64,000 nucleotides of DNA from positions 162,762-226,761 of the forward strand of contig CAVQER010000011.1 in assembly GCA_963711595.1 (NCBI GenBank), in the 5' to 3' direction. A model generated the notes under the pieces. It was not told the origin of the DNA, did no database searches, and was given only the letters and a program-made list of their open reading frames with translations. The translations under genes and the position numbers were made by a program. Shown piece after piece: positions 8,217 to 16,499 of this stretch (the stretch's first letter is position 1; each line of letters opens with the position of its first letter). The DNA comes from JAUSIF01 sp963711595 (GTDB taxonomy: Bacteria > Pseudomonadota > Alphaproteobacteria > Rhizobiales > Xanthobacteraceae).

Positions 8217-8549
8217 CTACTTGCAGCTTGCCGAGTTGACCTGCAGCAGCACGAACGATTCGGCATCGGCCACTTTACCCGACACGCTGAAGCTCTTTCC
8301 CTGGCTGCAGCTAGCCGGTGGCCGGCCACGACCCCAGATCTGTTTCACGAGGCAGGTACCGCTCGCCGTTCCCTGCGGCGTAAGAATCCAGATGCGCTCG
8401 CCCGGCTCCGGCTCCATGGTGTCGAGCTTCTGGACGGTGCCGGTCAGCGTCGCGCGCGTCCCCTCCTTGCATTGGCGCTGCGCTTCGGCCGCCGTCGAAA
8501 TGGACAGCGCCGCGATGACAAACAGCACAACCGCCGCCAAGTTGCGCAA
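8217..8549 (-). CDS. Small secreted protein embedded in the suf operon
   Basis: 110 residues with a clear signal peptide (LAAVVLFVIAALSISTAAEAQ, cleavage after AEA). The mature part has four cysteines (QCKEG, GTCLV, ASCSQ, SASCK) and a beta-rich pattern (TRATLTGTVQKLD, FSVSGKVAD), suggesting a small barrel stabilised by disulfides; I cannot name the family. The start is a TTG, supported by a GGAG ribosome-binding site about 7 nt upstream. It begins 21 nt after the sufT stop and is followed by sufA. A periplasmic protein inside a cytosolic Fe-S assembly operon is unexpected. Confidence 0.7.
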   Translation of the reverse strand: MRNLAAVVLFVIAALSISTAAEAQRQCKEGTRATLTGTVQKLDTMEPEPGERIWILTPQGTASGTCLVKQIWGRGRPPASCSQGKSFSVSGKVADAESFVLLQVNSASCK

Positions 8550-8570
8550 TTTCGTTCTCCGCGCTGGAGC

Positions 8571-8963
8571 TCACCAGAGATTGAGCGCGAGCCGTGCTTC
8601 TTCGGACATGCGGCTCTGATCCCAGGGCGGATCGAAGACGACGTTGACCTTGACCGGTCCCACGCCCTGCACGGCGCTTACGGCGTTCTCGACCATGCCG
8701 GGCAATTCGACCGCGGCCGGGCAGTTCGGCGAGGTCAGCGTCATGTCGACGGTGACAGCGCGGTCGTCTGCGATGTCGACTTTGTAAATCAGCCCAAGCT
8801 CGTAAATGTCGACCGGAATTTCCGGATCGTAGACGCTCTTGAGCCCGCCGACGATATCGTCGGTCAGCCGCGCGAGTTCGTCCGCCGGAATCGTCGATTC
8901 GATCTTCGGCAGATTCGGAGACTTCGTCGCCGGCGCTTCGGTCGGTTTCTTCTCTTCGCTCAT
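8571..8963 (-). CDS. sufT: SufT / MIP18 family Fe-S maturation factor
   Basis: About 130 residues of the DUF59 (MIP18/PaaD-like) family. Motifs: SVYDPEIPVDIYELGLIYK and LTSPNCPAAVELPG, the latter with the conserved cysteine. Family members help mature [4Fe-4S] enzymes, probably during Fe-S insertion. The N-terminal 35 residues are charged and proline-rich. The ATG at 8963 overlaps the sufS stop by 4 nt (ATGA), which fixes the start; a longer in-frame start at 9092 lies inside sufS and is rejected. Confidence 0.9.
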   Translation of the reverse strand: MSEEKKPTEAPATKSPNLPKIESTIPADELARLTDDIVGGLKSVYDPEIPVDIYELGLIYKVDIADDRAVTVDMTLTSPNCPAAVELPGMVENAVSAVQGVGPVKVNVVFDPPWDQSRMSEEARLALNLW

Positions 8964-10213
8964 GCGAACAAGTCCTGGGCCTTCAACAGTGCTTCCGCGA
9001 GGACGTCGATCTCTTCGGGCGTATTGTATAGCGCAAATGACGCCCGGCATGTGGCGGTCGTTCCAAACCGATGCAAGAGCGGAAGCGCGCAATGCGTACC
9101 GGCCCGTACCGCCACGCCCGAACGGTCAATCACCGTCGCAACATCGTGGGGGTGGGCCCCCTTCATCTCGAAGGAAATGATCGCTCCCTTTTCCTTGGCC
9201 CGGCCCAGTATGCGCAGACTGTTGACGCGCGACAGGCGATCGGTCGCAAGCTTCAAGAGGGCGTCCTCGTGGGCGTGGATGCGGGCCTTGCCGACCGACC
9301 GGACGTAATCGATCGCGGCTGCGAGGCCGATCGCGGGCACGATCGCAGGCGTCCCTGCTTCGAACTTGTGAGGCGGATCCCCGTAGGTGACGTTCGTCTC
9401 GGTCACCTCGCGGATCATCTCGCCGCCGCCGGTGTACGGCGGCAGCTCGTCGAGCCATCGCTTCTTGGCGTAAAGGACGCCGATGCCTGACGGCCCGTAG
9501 AGTTTGTGGCCGGTAAAAGCGTAGAAGTCGCAATCGATGTCCTGCACATCGACGGCCAAATGCACCGCGGCCTGGCTGCCATCGATCAGCACCGGCACGT
9601 TGTGGGCGTGGGCGATGCGCACAACTTCCTTCACCGGAACAATGGTACCGAACGCGTTCGACATCTGAGTGATGGCGACGATCTTGGTGCGCGAAGTGAA
9701 GAGCTTCTCGAATTCCTCGAGGAGGAAATTTCCATCCTCATCGACCGGCGCCCACTTGATGATGGCGCCCTTGCGCTCGCGGTGGAAGTGCCACGGCACA
9801 ATGTTGGAGTGATGCTCCATGATCGAGAGGATAATCTCGTCGCCTTCGTTGATGTTCGCGAGACCGTACGATGAGGCGGCCAGATTGATCGCCTCCGTCG
9901 CGTTGCGGGTGAAGATGATCTCTACCGAGGACGCGGCATTCAGGAAGCTGCGTACCGTCTCGCGCGCATTCTCGTAGCCCTCGGTTGCGGCGTTGGCGAG
10001 GAAGTGAAGCCCGCGATGGACGTTCGCGTATTCGCTCTCGTAGACTTGGCGCATGCGGTCGAGAACGGCGCGCGGCTTCTGCGCGGACGCAGCGTTATCG
10101 AGATAGACGAGCGGCTTTCCGTAAACCTCGCGCGACAAAATCGGAAAATCGGCCCGCACCCTAGCCACGTCGTAGCCGCCATCCTTCACTGCGGGGTGTC
10201 GCCATTCGGTCAT
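8960..10213 (-). CDS. sufS: Cysteine desulfurase SufS
   Basis: PLP-dependent class-V aminotransferase-fold enzyme of about 417 residues that takes sulfur from L-cysteine as an enzyme persulfide for Fe-S assembly. The PLP lysine is in FTGHKLYGPSGIG, and the catalytic cysteine is in RAGTHCALPLLHRF, the group II (SufS) pattern. EHHSNIVPW and the N-terminal LVYLDNAASAQKP are typical. The ATG at 10213 overlaps the sufD stop by 4 nt; a longer reading frame to 10417 is an artefact of high GC. It works alongside a second, NifS-like desulfurase at the head of the same operon. No SufE gene is seen nearby. Confidence 0.94.
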   Translation of the reverse strand: MTEWRHPAVKDGGYDVARVRADFPILSREVYGKPLVYLDNAASAQKPRAVLDRMRQVYESEYANVHRGLHFLANAATEGYENARETVRSFLNAASSVEIIFTRNATEAINLAASSYGLANINEGDEIILSIMEHHSNIVPWHFHRERKGAIIKWAPVDEDGNFLLEEFEKLFTSRTKIVAITQMSNAFGTIVPVKEVVRIAHAHNVPVLIDGSQAAVHLAVDVQDIDCDFYAFTGHKLYGPSGIGVLYAKKRWLDELPPYTGGGEMIREVTETNVTYGDPPHKFEAGTPAIVPAIGLAAAIDYVRSVGKARIHAHEDALLKLATDRLSRVNSLRILGRAKEKGAIISFEMKGAHPHDVATVIDRSGVAVRAGTHCALPLLHRFGTTATCRASFALYNTPEEIDVLAEALLKAQDLFA

Positions 10214-11547
10214 GCCGCCCGCTCCCGCTCCGCGAGCCAGGCCGCCGCTCGTTCGACGAATGCTGTGCGCAATCCTTCGTGGGCGATCTGCTGCAACGCC
10301 TCGCCGAAGAACGCTTCGACGAGAAGCGCCTCGGCCTGCTTTCGTGGGATACCGCGCGCCATCAGGTAGAACAGGAGCTGCTCGTCGAGCGCGCCTGAGG
10401 TCGCGCCGTGGCCGCACTGAACATCATCGGCGAAAATCTCGAGTTCCGGCTTCAGGTCTGCTTCTGCGCCTTCGGCAAGTTGCAAGGCGGCCAGCGACAT
10501 ACGGCCGTCGGTCTTCTGCGCATCGGGCCGGACGACGATGCGGCCCTGCACGACGCCTCGGCTCGTGTCGTCGAGCACGGCCCGGAACATCTCACGGCTC
10601 GCGCAATCGGGAACACTATGATCGACCACGAGCGTGCTGTCGGCATGCTGGCGCCCGCGCAACAACGTGGCACCCGCCATCCGCAGGTTCGTGTGCTTTC
10701 CGGCCAAACGCACCGTCGCACCGTGTCGCGAAACGGCGCCTCCAGTGGTCAACGCACAAGTGACCACTTCGGCGTCAGCGGCGATCTCCACGAGCGAGGT
10801 GGAAAGATGCAGCGCTGCGTCCCCCTCGGATTGCAAGCGGACGAGCGAGACATTCGCACGGTCCCCGATGTGCAGTTCGAGCGTGGCGTTCGCCTGATAG
10901 GCGACGCCATCCGGACCTTCGAAACTTTCGACCAGTGTGGCGTTCGCGGCCTTTCCAATGACAACCAGGCTTCGCGCGAATGTGGCGGCTGCAGCGGCGC
11001 CCGTGAAGACGTTGCGAATGTAGATCGGACGTTCCAGCACAACGGCTTCACCGATTTCGATCAGCACGCCGTCGTTCAGAAATGCGCTGTTGAGCGCGAG
11101 GGTCGCGTCGAACGTCTCGGGCTTGAGCGCGCCTATGCGCGCGACGAGTGCGTGCTTGTCAACCAGTGCGCGTGCCAAAGGAACAATCGTCAGTCCTTTT
11201 TCGAGCTTCCCGACGTCCGAAAGCTCGGGGACGAAAGTTCCATTCACCAGCACGAGGCGGCGCAATGCAACGCCCTCGAGCGGATCGGATTTACGGACCA
11301 GGGCAATCGCGGCGGCATCGGGCGGGCTCGCCAGAGGTGCTGCGTCGCGCAACAGCGCTCGCAAGTCCGTGTACTTCCACTCCTCCACCCGCCGGCTCGG
11401 CAACCCCGCTTCCGCAAAGCCGGCGAAAGCCCGCTCGCGCAGGCGCGCAACATCCGGCCCGCCGGGCAGTCCCCCCTTCACCGACTCGAAGTGAGAGGCA
11501 AGCGCCTGTTCGGCTGCGGTACGGATCGGCCGGATTTCGGCGTTCAT
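10210..11547 (-). CDS. sufD: Fe-S cluster assembly scaffold subunit SufD
   Basis: 445 residues of the SufB/SufD family. SufD pairs with SufB and SufC2 to form the scaffold on which Fe-S clusters are built. The N-terminal helical part has SRRVEEWKYTDLRALL; the beta-helix core ends in the conserved ADDVQCGHGATSGALDEQ segment, whose histidine is important for iron delivery, then LFYLMARGIPRKQAEALLVEAF. The stop overlaps sufS by 4 nt and the start is 9 nt downstream of the sufC stop. Length is normal for the family. Confidence 0.93.
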   Translation of the reverse strand: MNAEIRPIRTAAEQALASHFESVKGGLPGGPDVARLRERAFAGFAEAGLPSRRVEEWKYTDLRALLRDAAPLASPPDAAAIALVRKSDPLEGVALRRLVLVNGTFVPELSDVGKLEKGLTIVPLARALVDKHALVARIGALKPETFDATLALNSAFLNDGVLIEIGEAVVLERPIYIRNVFTGAAAAATFARSLVVIGKAANATLVESFEGPDGVAYQANATLELHIGDRANVSLVRLQSEGDAALHLSTSLVEIAADAEVVTCALTTGGAVSRHGATVRLAGKHTNLRMAGATLLRGRQHADSTLVVDHSVPDCASREMFRAVLDDTSRGVVQGRIVVRPDAQKTDGRMSLAALQLAEGAEADLKPELEIFADDVQCGHGATSGALDEQLLFYLMARGIPRKQAEALLVEAFFGEALQQIAHEGLRTAFVERAAAWLAERERAA

Positions 11548-11556
11548 TGCGAGTCC

Positions 11557-12306
11557 TTAGGCTGCCTCGGCTTCGATCGCCGCGTAACCGCGCTCTTCGA
11601 GTTCGAGCGCGAGCTCGGGACCGCCGGAACGGACGATGCGGCCCTTCGCCATGATGTGCACCACGTCCGGCACAATGTAGTCGAGCAGCCGCTGATAGTG
11701 GGTGATCACGATCATCGCGCGCTTCGGCGAGCGCAGTTGGTTGACGCCGTCAGCGACGATCCTCAGCGCATCGATGTCCAGACCGGAATCGGTCTCGTCC
11801 AGAACGCACAGCTTCGGTTCCAGCAGCGCCATCTGCAGAATTTCATTCCGCTTCTTCTCGCCGCCGGAGAACCCGACGTTGACGGCGCGCTTGAGCATCT
11901 CCTGATCGATGCCGAGATTCTTCGCCTTCTCGCGTACAAGACGCAGGAAGTCGGGCGTCGACAACTCGGCCTCACCGCGACGTTTGCGCAAGGCGTTCAA
12001 CGCGGTGCGCAGGAAGATCATCGATGCGACGCCGGGAATTTCCATTGGATACTGAAAGGCGAGGAAGATGCCACGGGCCGCACGCTCGTCCGGCGGGAGC
12101 TCGAGAAGATCTTCGCCCTCGAACCGGACGGATCCCTCCGTCACCTGGTAGCCAGACTTTCCCGCGAGCACGTAGGCAAGCGTTGACTTGCCCGATCCGT
12201 TCGGCCCCATGATCGCGTGGAGCTTGCCAGTGGGCACCGAAAGATCGAAGCCCTGCAGGATCTTGCGATCGGCCACCTCCACGTGGAGGTTCTTGATTTC
12301 CAACAT
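11557..12306 (-). CDS. sufC: Fe-S assembly ATPase SufC
   Basis: 249-residue ABC-type ATPase of the SufBCD scaffold. Walker A GPNGSGKSTLAYVLAG, Q-loop region FLAFQYPMEIPG, signature FSGGEKKRNEILQ, Walker B with the family-specific LCVLDETDSGLDIDAL, and switch histidine VITHYQR are all present. SufC carries no membrane domain; ATP binding drives a shape change in SufB/SufD. Its ATG directly follows the TAA of the cupin gene with no gap, and it is followed 9 nt later by sufD. Confidence 0.95.
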   Translation of the reverse strand: MLEIKNLHVEVADRKILQGFDLSVPTGKLHAIMGPNGSGKSTLAYVLAGKSGYQVTEGSVRFEGEDLLELPPDERAARGIFLAFQYPMEIPGVASMIFLRTALNALRKRRGEAELSTPDFLRLVREKAKNLGIDQEMLKRAVNVGFSGGEKKRNEILQMALLEPKLCVLDETDSGLDIDALRIVADGVNQLRSPKRAMIVITHYQRLLDYIVPDVVHIMAKGRIVRSGGPELALELEERGYAAIEAEAA

Positions 12307-12810
12307 TTACTCACCGTCCCAGTAATCGAGTGTCGTGTCGCGCCGGCCGACGTAGCGGAGGCCGGCCTTGCGTGGATCGCCGCCGGGATCGGGCCGCGAC
12401 CACACCGCGAATTTTCCCGAGTCCGGGTAGTCGACCGCTTCCGGGGACAGCATCGTGGAGAAGCCGAGGTAGCGCATCTCCTCCGCTCCGGTGTTGATGA
12501 TCTGGTGCGCAACTTCCGGCCCGCCTGGCGGTGCCCCGAGTATGTCACCGGACTTGATCGGATAGGTCCTGTCTCCGAAGCGATACTCTCCCGTCCCGGA
12601 GAGAATGAGGAACATCTCATCGTTGGCGTGGTGCGCGTGATAGGGAAACGCGCGCTTTCCGGCCGGCACCACGTGCAGGGCGCAGCCAAGACCCTTCGCA
12701 CCGATCAGGGGCCCGATACGCCCCCACTTCAATTCAAACTTCTCCCCGTGCCCGCGATCCGTCAGCGGGACGTCGGCGATATTGACGACCGACCTCGGCG
12801 GCGTGGTCAT
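12307..12810 (-). CDS. Cupin domain protein between sufB and sufC
   Basis: 167 residues with one cupin beta-barrel. Motif 1 is GKRAFPYHAHHANDEMFLILSG with metal-ligand candidates HAHH...E, and motif 2 is the segment around GGPEVAHQIINTG. The ending FAVWSRPDPGGDPRKAGLRYVG is conserved-looking but I cannot assign a substrate. Position is the telling feature: its ATG overlaps the sufB stop (ATGA) and its TAA touches the sufC ATG, so all three are translated together. A role in cluster assembly, iron or sulfur handling, or oxygen protection is inference only. Confidence 0.85.
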   Translation of the reverse strand: MTTPPRSVVNIADVPLTDRGHGEKFELKWGRIGPLIGAKGLGCALHVVPAGKRAFPYHAHHANDEMFLILSGTGEYRFGDRTYPIKSGDILGAPPGGPEVAHQIINTGAEEMRYLGFSTMLSPEAVDYPDSGKFAVWSRPDPGGDPRKAGLRYVGRRDTTLDYWDGE

Positions 12811-14294
12811 CCCACACTCCCCTCCAGGCTGATCGCGATCAACTTTTGCGCTTCGACGGCGAATTCCATCGGCAGGTGCTGGAGCACGTCCTTTACGAAG
12901 CCGTTGACGACGAGTGCCACAGCTTCTTCCTGCGAGAGACCGCGCTGCATCGCGTAGAACAGCATGTCCTCAGAGATCTTCGAGGTTGTGGCCTCGTGCT
13001 CGAAGACCGCCGACGAGTTCTTTGCTTCGATGTATGGTGTCGTGTGCGCGCCGCACTTGGAGCCGACGAGCAGGCTGTCGCAGTTCGTGAAATTGCGCGC
13101 GCCGGTTGCCTTTCGATGCGCGGACACGAGGCCCCGATAGGTGTTGTTCGAGTGGCCCGCGGCGATTCCCTTGGAGACGATCCGGCTGTTCGTGTTCTTG
13201 CCGAGATGGATCATCTTCGTTCCGGAATCGACCTGCTGGTAACCGTTCGATATCGCGATCGAATAGAACTCGCCGCTCGAGTTGTCGCCGCGCAGGATAC
13301 AGCTCGGATATTTCCAGGTGATGGCCGAGCCCGTTTCGACCTGCGTCCATGAGATCTTCGAATTCTTGCCGCGGCAGTCGCCGCGCTTGGTCACGAAGTT
13401 GTAGACGCCGCCCTTGCCTGCCTTGTCGCCGGGATACCAGTTCTGCACGGTCGAGTACTTGATCTCAGCGTTGTCGAGAGCCACGAGCTCGACCACCGCT
13501 GCGTGCAGCTGATTCTCGTCGCGCATCGGCGCCGTGCAGCCTTCGAGGTAGCTCACATAGGAGCCTTCGTCGGCAATAATCAGCGTGCGCTCGAACTGGC
13601 CGGTCTGCCGCTCGTTGATGCGGAAGTAGGTCGAGAGCTCCATCGGGCAGCGGACGCCCTTCGGCACATAGACGAAAGAGCCGTCGGAGAAAACTGCGGA
13701 ATTGAGCGTCGCGAAGAAATTGTCGGTGATCGGCACGACCGAGCCCAGGTACTTGCGGACGAGCTCGGGGTGTTCGCGGATCGCATCCGAAATCGAGCCG
13801 AAGATCACGCCGGCTCTGGCGAGCTCTTCCTTGAAGGTCGTGACCACCGAGACAGAGTCGAAAACGGCGTCGACCGCTACCCGCGACGGCGTCGAGCCGT
13901 CCTCGCGGACGACGCCCGCGAGCATCTCCTGCTCGCGCAGCGGTATGCCAAGCTTTTCATATGTCTTGAGAATTTCGGGGTCGATCTCGTCCAGCGACTT
14001 CGGCCCGTCCTTCTTCTTCGGTGCCGAGTAGTAGTAGAGGTCCTGGTAGTCGATGGCATTGTATTTCACACGCGCCCAGGTCGGCTCGCGCATGGTCAAC
14101 CAGCGCCGGAACGCTTCCAGGCGCCATTCCAGCATCCACTCTGGCTCGTTCTTCTTCGCCGAAATAAAGCGGACCGTGCTCTCGTCGAGACCCTTAGGGG
14201 CCTTGTCGGATTCGATATCGGTGATGAATCCGTACTTGTACTGGTCGACGTCGATCGAGCGGACCCGCTCAACGGTTTCCTGGACGGCCGGCAT
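12807..14294 (-). CDS. sufB: Fe-S cluster assembly scaffold subunit SufB
   Basis: 495 residues, the usual length. SufB receives sulfur and carries the nascent cluster. Recognisable segments are KYGFITDIESDKAPKGL, EPEWMLEWRLEAFRRW, the core GDCRGKNSKISWTQVETGS, and the C-terminal NCDSLLVGSKCGAHTTPY with the conserved cysteine and histidine. It is the second gene of the operon, 49 nt after the NifS-like desulfurase, and overlaps the following cupin gene by 4 nt. Confidence 0.95.
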   Translation of the reverse strand: MPAVQETVERVRSIDVDQYKYGFITDIESDKAPKGLDESTVRFISAKKNEPEWMLEWRLEAFRRWLTMREPTWARVKYNAIDYQDLYYYSAPKKKDGPKSLDEIDPEILKTYEKLGIPLREQEMLAGVVREDGSTPSRVAVDAVFDSVSVVTTFKEELARAGVIFGSISDAIREHPELVRKYLGSVVPITDNFFATLNSAVFSDGSFVYVPKGVRCPMELSTYFRINERQTGQFERTLIIADEGSYVSYLEGCTAPMRDENQLHAAVVELVALDNAEIKYSTVQNWYPGDKAGKGGVYNFVTKRGDCRGKNSKISWTQVETGSAITWKYPSCILRGDNSSGEFYSIAISNGYQQVDSGTKMIHLGKNTNSRIVSKGIAAGHSNNTYRGLVSAHRKATGARNFTNCDSLLVGSKCGAHTTPYIEAKNSSAVFEHEATTSKISEDMLFYAMQRGLSQEEAVALVVNGFVKDVLQHLPMEFAVEAQKLIAISLEGSVG

Positions 14295-14343
14295 TGCACT
14301 CTCTCCTCATCCTTGCGGTTTCAAGGACCGCAACGTGGGGCAG

Positions 14344-15519
14344 TCAGGCGGCGTGTTCGCGCCGACGCTGACCAAGGTTCAGATACACACGCTTCCAGAC
14401 TTCCAGAAAGCGCGAAATGTCGCTTTCGCCCGTGCTCCAGCCGAGGCTCACGCGGATCGCGCCCTTCGCGATCTCGGGCGCAATCTGCATCGCCGCGAGC
14501 GCCTCGGATGGCCCAACCTTGCCCGACGAGCACGCGGCACCGGCACTCACGGCGATGCCGTCCAAATCGAAGGCCATCACCGCGGTCTCGGCCGCAACAT
14601 CCGGCACGGCGAAGCAGATCGTATTCGGCAGCCGCTCCGCGCCCGCCGACAGCACAACCATGTCCGGTGCGATCGCGCGAAGACCGGCTTCCGCTGCGTC
14701 GCGCAGCCCGGCAAGGCGTGTCGCTTCAGTCGTGAGCCTACCGGCAGCTTCCTCCGCAGCGGCTCCAAAGCCGACGATCGCGGCTACGTTCTCCGTACCT
14801 GCGCGTCGACCGCGTTCCTGTCCGCCTCCACGCAAGAGCGCCGGTACGCGAATTTCTTCGCTGCTCGCGATCAGGGCGCCACTGCCCTGCGGCCCACCGA
14901 GCTTGTGTGACGATATAGATATAAGGTCTGCGGCGCTCGCAGCAATGCCGAACGGCAGACGCCCAACCATCTGCACCGCGTCGCAATGAAGGATCCCATC
15001 GGCCGCATGTACGCGCGACGCGATCTCGGCGATCGGCTCAACAACTCCGGTTTCGTTGTTTGCCGCCATCACCGAAACGAGCGCGCGCCGGCCCGCGTCC
15101 TTATGACGAGCAAGAAGGTTCTCGAGCGCCGTCAGGTCGACAATGCCTTCGCGATCCACCGGAATGAGTTCGATCTGCGCGGCTGCGAAGCGCCCGCCTG
15201 CGCGGACGGAAGGATGTTCGACGCCGGACACGAGCAGCACGTCAGCGCGAATCACGCGAGCGCCAATGTAAAACTCGGAAGCAAGCGCGGCAGCGTTGGC
15301 TTCCGTTGCTCCGCTCGTGAACGTGACCGCTCGCGGGTCCGCCCCGACGAGTTCCGCAACCTGTTCTCTGGCACGCTCGACCGCTGCGCGGGCCGCGCGC
15401 CCTTCGGCATGGACGGAGGACGCATTGCCGAGCGCAAGCGCCGCCTGCACGGCGGCTTCCGCGCCCGGCCGCAGCGGCGCGGTCGCGTTATGATCGAGAT
15501 AGGTGCGTTCTGCCGTCAT
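14344..15519 (-). CDS. Cysteine desulfurase, NifS/IscS type (first suf operon gene)
   Basis: 391-residue group I cysteine desulfurase. YLDHNATAPLRP opens the protein, the PLP lysine is in ISISSHKLGGPQGSGAL, the arginine-rich RGGGQERGRRAGTENVAAI binds substrate, and the catalytic cysteine lies in GAACSSGKVGPSEAL, the longer loop of the NifS/IscS group. Having this enzyme plus SufS in one operon is usual for Rhizobiales. The ATG at 15519 lies 112 nt below the Irr-type box, so it is the promoter-proximal gene. Whether it serves Suf or other thiolation routes cannot be told. Confidence 0.92.
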   Translation of the reverse strand: MTAERTYLDHNATAPLRPGAEAAVQAALALGNASSVHAEGRAARAAVERAREQVAELVGADPRAVTFTSGATEANAAALASEFYIGARVIRADVLLVSGVEHPSVRAGGRFAAAQIELIPVDREGIVDLTALENLLARHKDAGRRALVSVMAANNETGVVEPIAEIASRVHAADGILHCDAVQMVGRLPFGIAASAADLISISSHKLGGPQGSGALIASSEEIRVPALLRGGGQERGRRAGTENVAAIVGFGAAAEEAAGRLTTEATRLAGLRDAAEAGLRAIAPDMVVLSAGAERLPNTICFAVPDVAAETAVMAFDLDGIAVSAGAACSSGKVGPSEALAAMQIAPEIAKGAIRVSLGWSTGESDISRFLEVWKRVYLNLGQRRREHAA

Positions 15520-15630
15520 TTCCGCAGAGCCCTGCCCGTCAAACCCTTGCCAACGAGCCGAGTTTTCGCCATATGTGGGTTTCCGCTCGTTCTGCTGCGT
15601 GCGACCGCGCGTTCGGGAGCGGAGCCTTAA

Positions 15631-15647
15631 TTTAGAATAATTCTAAA
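15631..15647. promoter_or_regulatory. Iron control element (ICE), predicted Irr-binding site
   Basis: TTTAGAATAATTCTAAA is a perfect palindrome and fits every position of the rhizobial ICE consensus TTTRGAAYNRTTCYAAA recognised by Irr, the haem-responsive Fur-family regulator. It lies 112 nt upstream of the first suf operon gene (minus strand) and 114 nt upstream of the hydrolase gene (plus strand). Irr sites near promoters repress when iron is low and can activate when further upstream. The regulator gene is not in the window. Confidence 0.9.
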
Positions 15648-15760
15648 GAGATAGGCCGATCGCAAGGTCGAGTCAAGGCGCCGAGCACCCTCCCCACCCA
15701 GCCCGGCAGCAGACATCGGCTGCCCGCCTTCCTAGATAAGCCGCAGACCGGAGTGGACGA

Positions 15761-16420
15761 ATGCCCGAAGTAATTTTCACCGGCGAGGACGGGCGGCTCG
15801 AGGGCCGGTTCCATCCAGGCAGGGCCCGTAACGCGCCGATCGCCATCATCCTGCATCCGCACCCGCAATTCGGCGGGACCATGAACAACCCGGTCGTCTA
15901 TCACCTGTACTACGCGTTCGCGAACCGCGGCTTCGCCGCCCTGCGGTTCAATTTCCGCGGCGTCGGCCGTAGCCAAGGCGTGTTCGATCACGGACAGGGT
16001 GAACTTTCCGACGCCGCCGCGGCACTCGACTGGGCACAGGCCGCAAATCCCGATGCGCGCGCATGCTGGATCGCGGGCTTCTCGTTCGGCGCGTGGATCG
16101 GCATGCAGCTCCTGATGCGCCGTCCGGAAGTAGAGGGGTTCATCTCGATCGCCGCACCGGCAAACCTCTACGACTTCTCCTTCCTCGCGCCGTGCCCTTC
16201 TTCGGGCCTGTTTGTGCACGGCGACAAGGATTCGGTCGTGCCGGGCACCGCCGTCGGCACGCTGGTCGAGAAACTCAAGACGCAGAAGGGCATCGTGATC
16301 GACCAGCAGACCGTGAAGGGCGCAAACCACTTCTTCGACGGAAAGACCGAAGATCTGATCGAGGTCGTGGACGAGTATCTCGACCGCCGCCTGCCGAAGA
16401 CCCGCGAGACGGCGGCCTGA
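15761..16420 (+). CDS. Alpha/beta hydrolase (COG2945-like)
   Basis: 219-residue soluble alpha/beta hydrolase. The nucleophile elbow is GFSFGA (Ser), preceded by the fold motif ALRFNFRGVGRSQG; an aspartate in FVHGDKDSVVPG and a histidine in GANHFFDGK complete a plausible catalytic triad. ILHPHPQFGGTMNNPVV is a typical signature of this group. Substrate unknown. It is divergent from the suf operon and shares the intergenic region with the Irr box, so iron control is possible but unproven. Confidence 0.85.
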   Translation: MPEVIFTGEDGRLEGRFHPGRARNAPIAIILHPHPQFGGTMNNPVVYHLYYAFANRGFAALRFNFRGVGRSQGVFDHGQGELSDAAAALDWAQAANPDARACWIAGFSFGAWIGMQLLMRRPEVEGFISIAAPANLYDFSFLAPCPSSGLFVHGDKDSVVPGTAVGTLVEKLKTQKGIVIDQQTVKGANHFFDGKTEDLIEVVDEYLDRRLPKTRETAA

Positions 16421-16499
16421 GATTCATCTCTCCAAGGAGGAGAACGAACTTTTCAAAGAGCTAGGCGGTTGCTGGTCGCTCCCCGAGACTTTCGTGACC

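Noticed and set aside
8963..9092. Longer starts for sufT and sufS
   Set aside because: ATGA overlaps at 8960-8963 and 10210-10213 fix the shorter starts; upstream extensions lack family similarity.
10408..12186. 592-codon plus-strand frame across sufD and sufC
   Set aside because: Shadow of two recognisable genes on the other strand.
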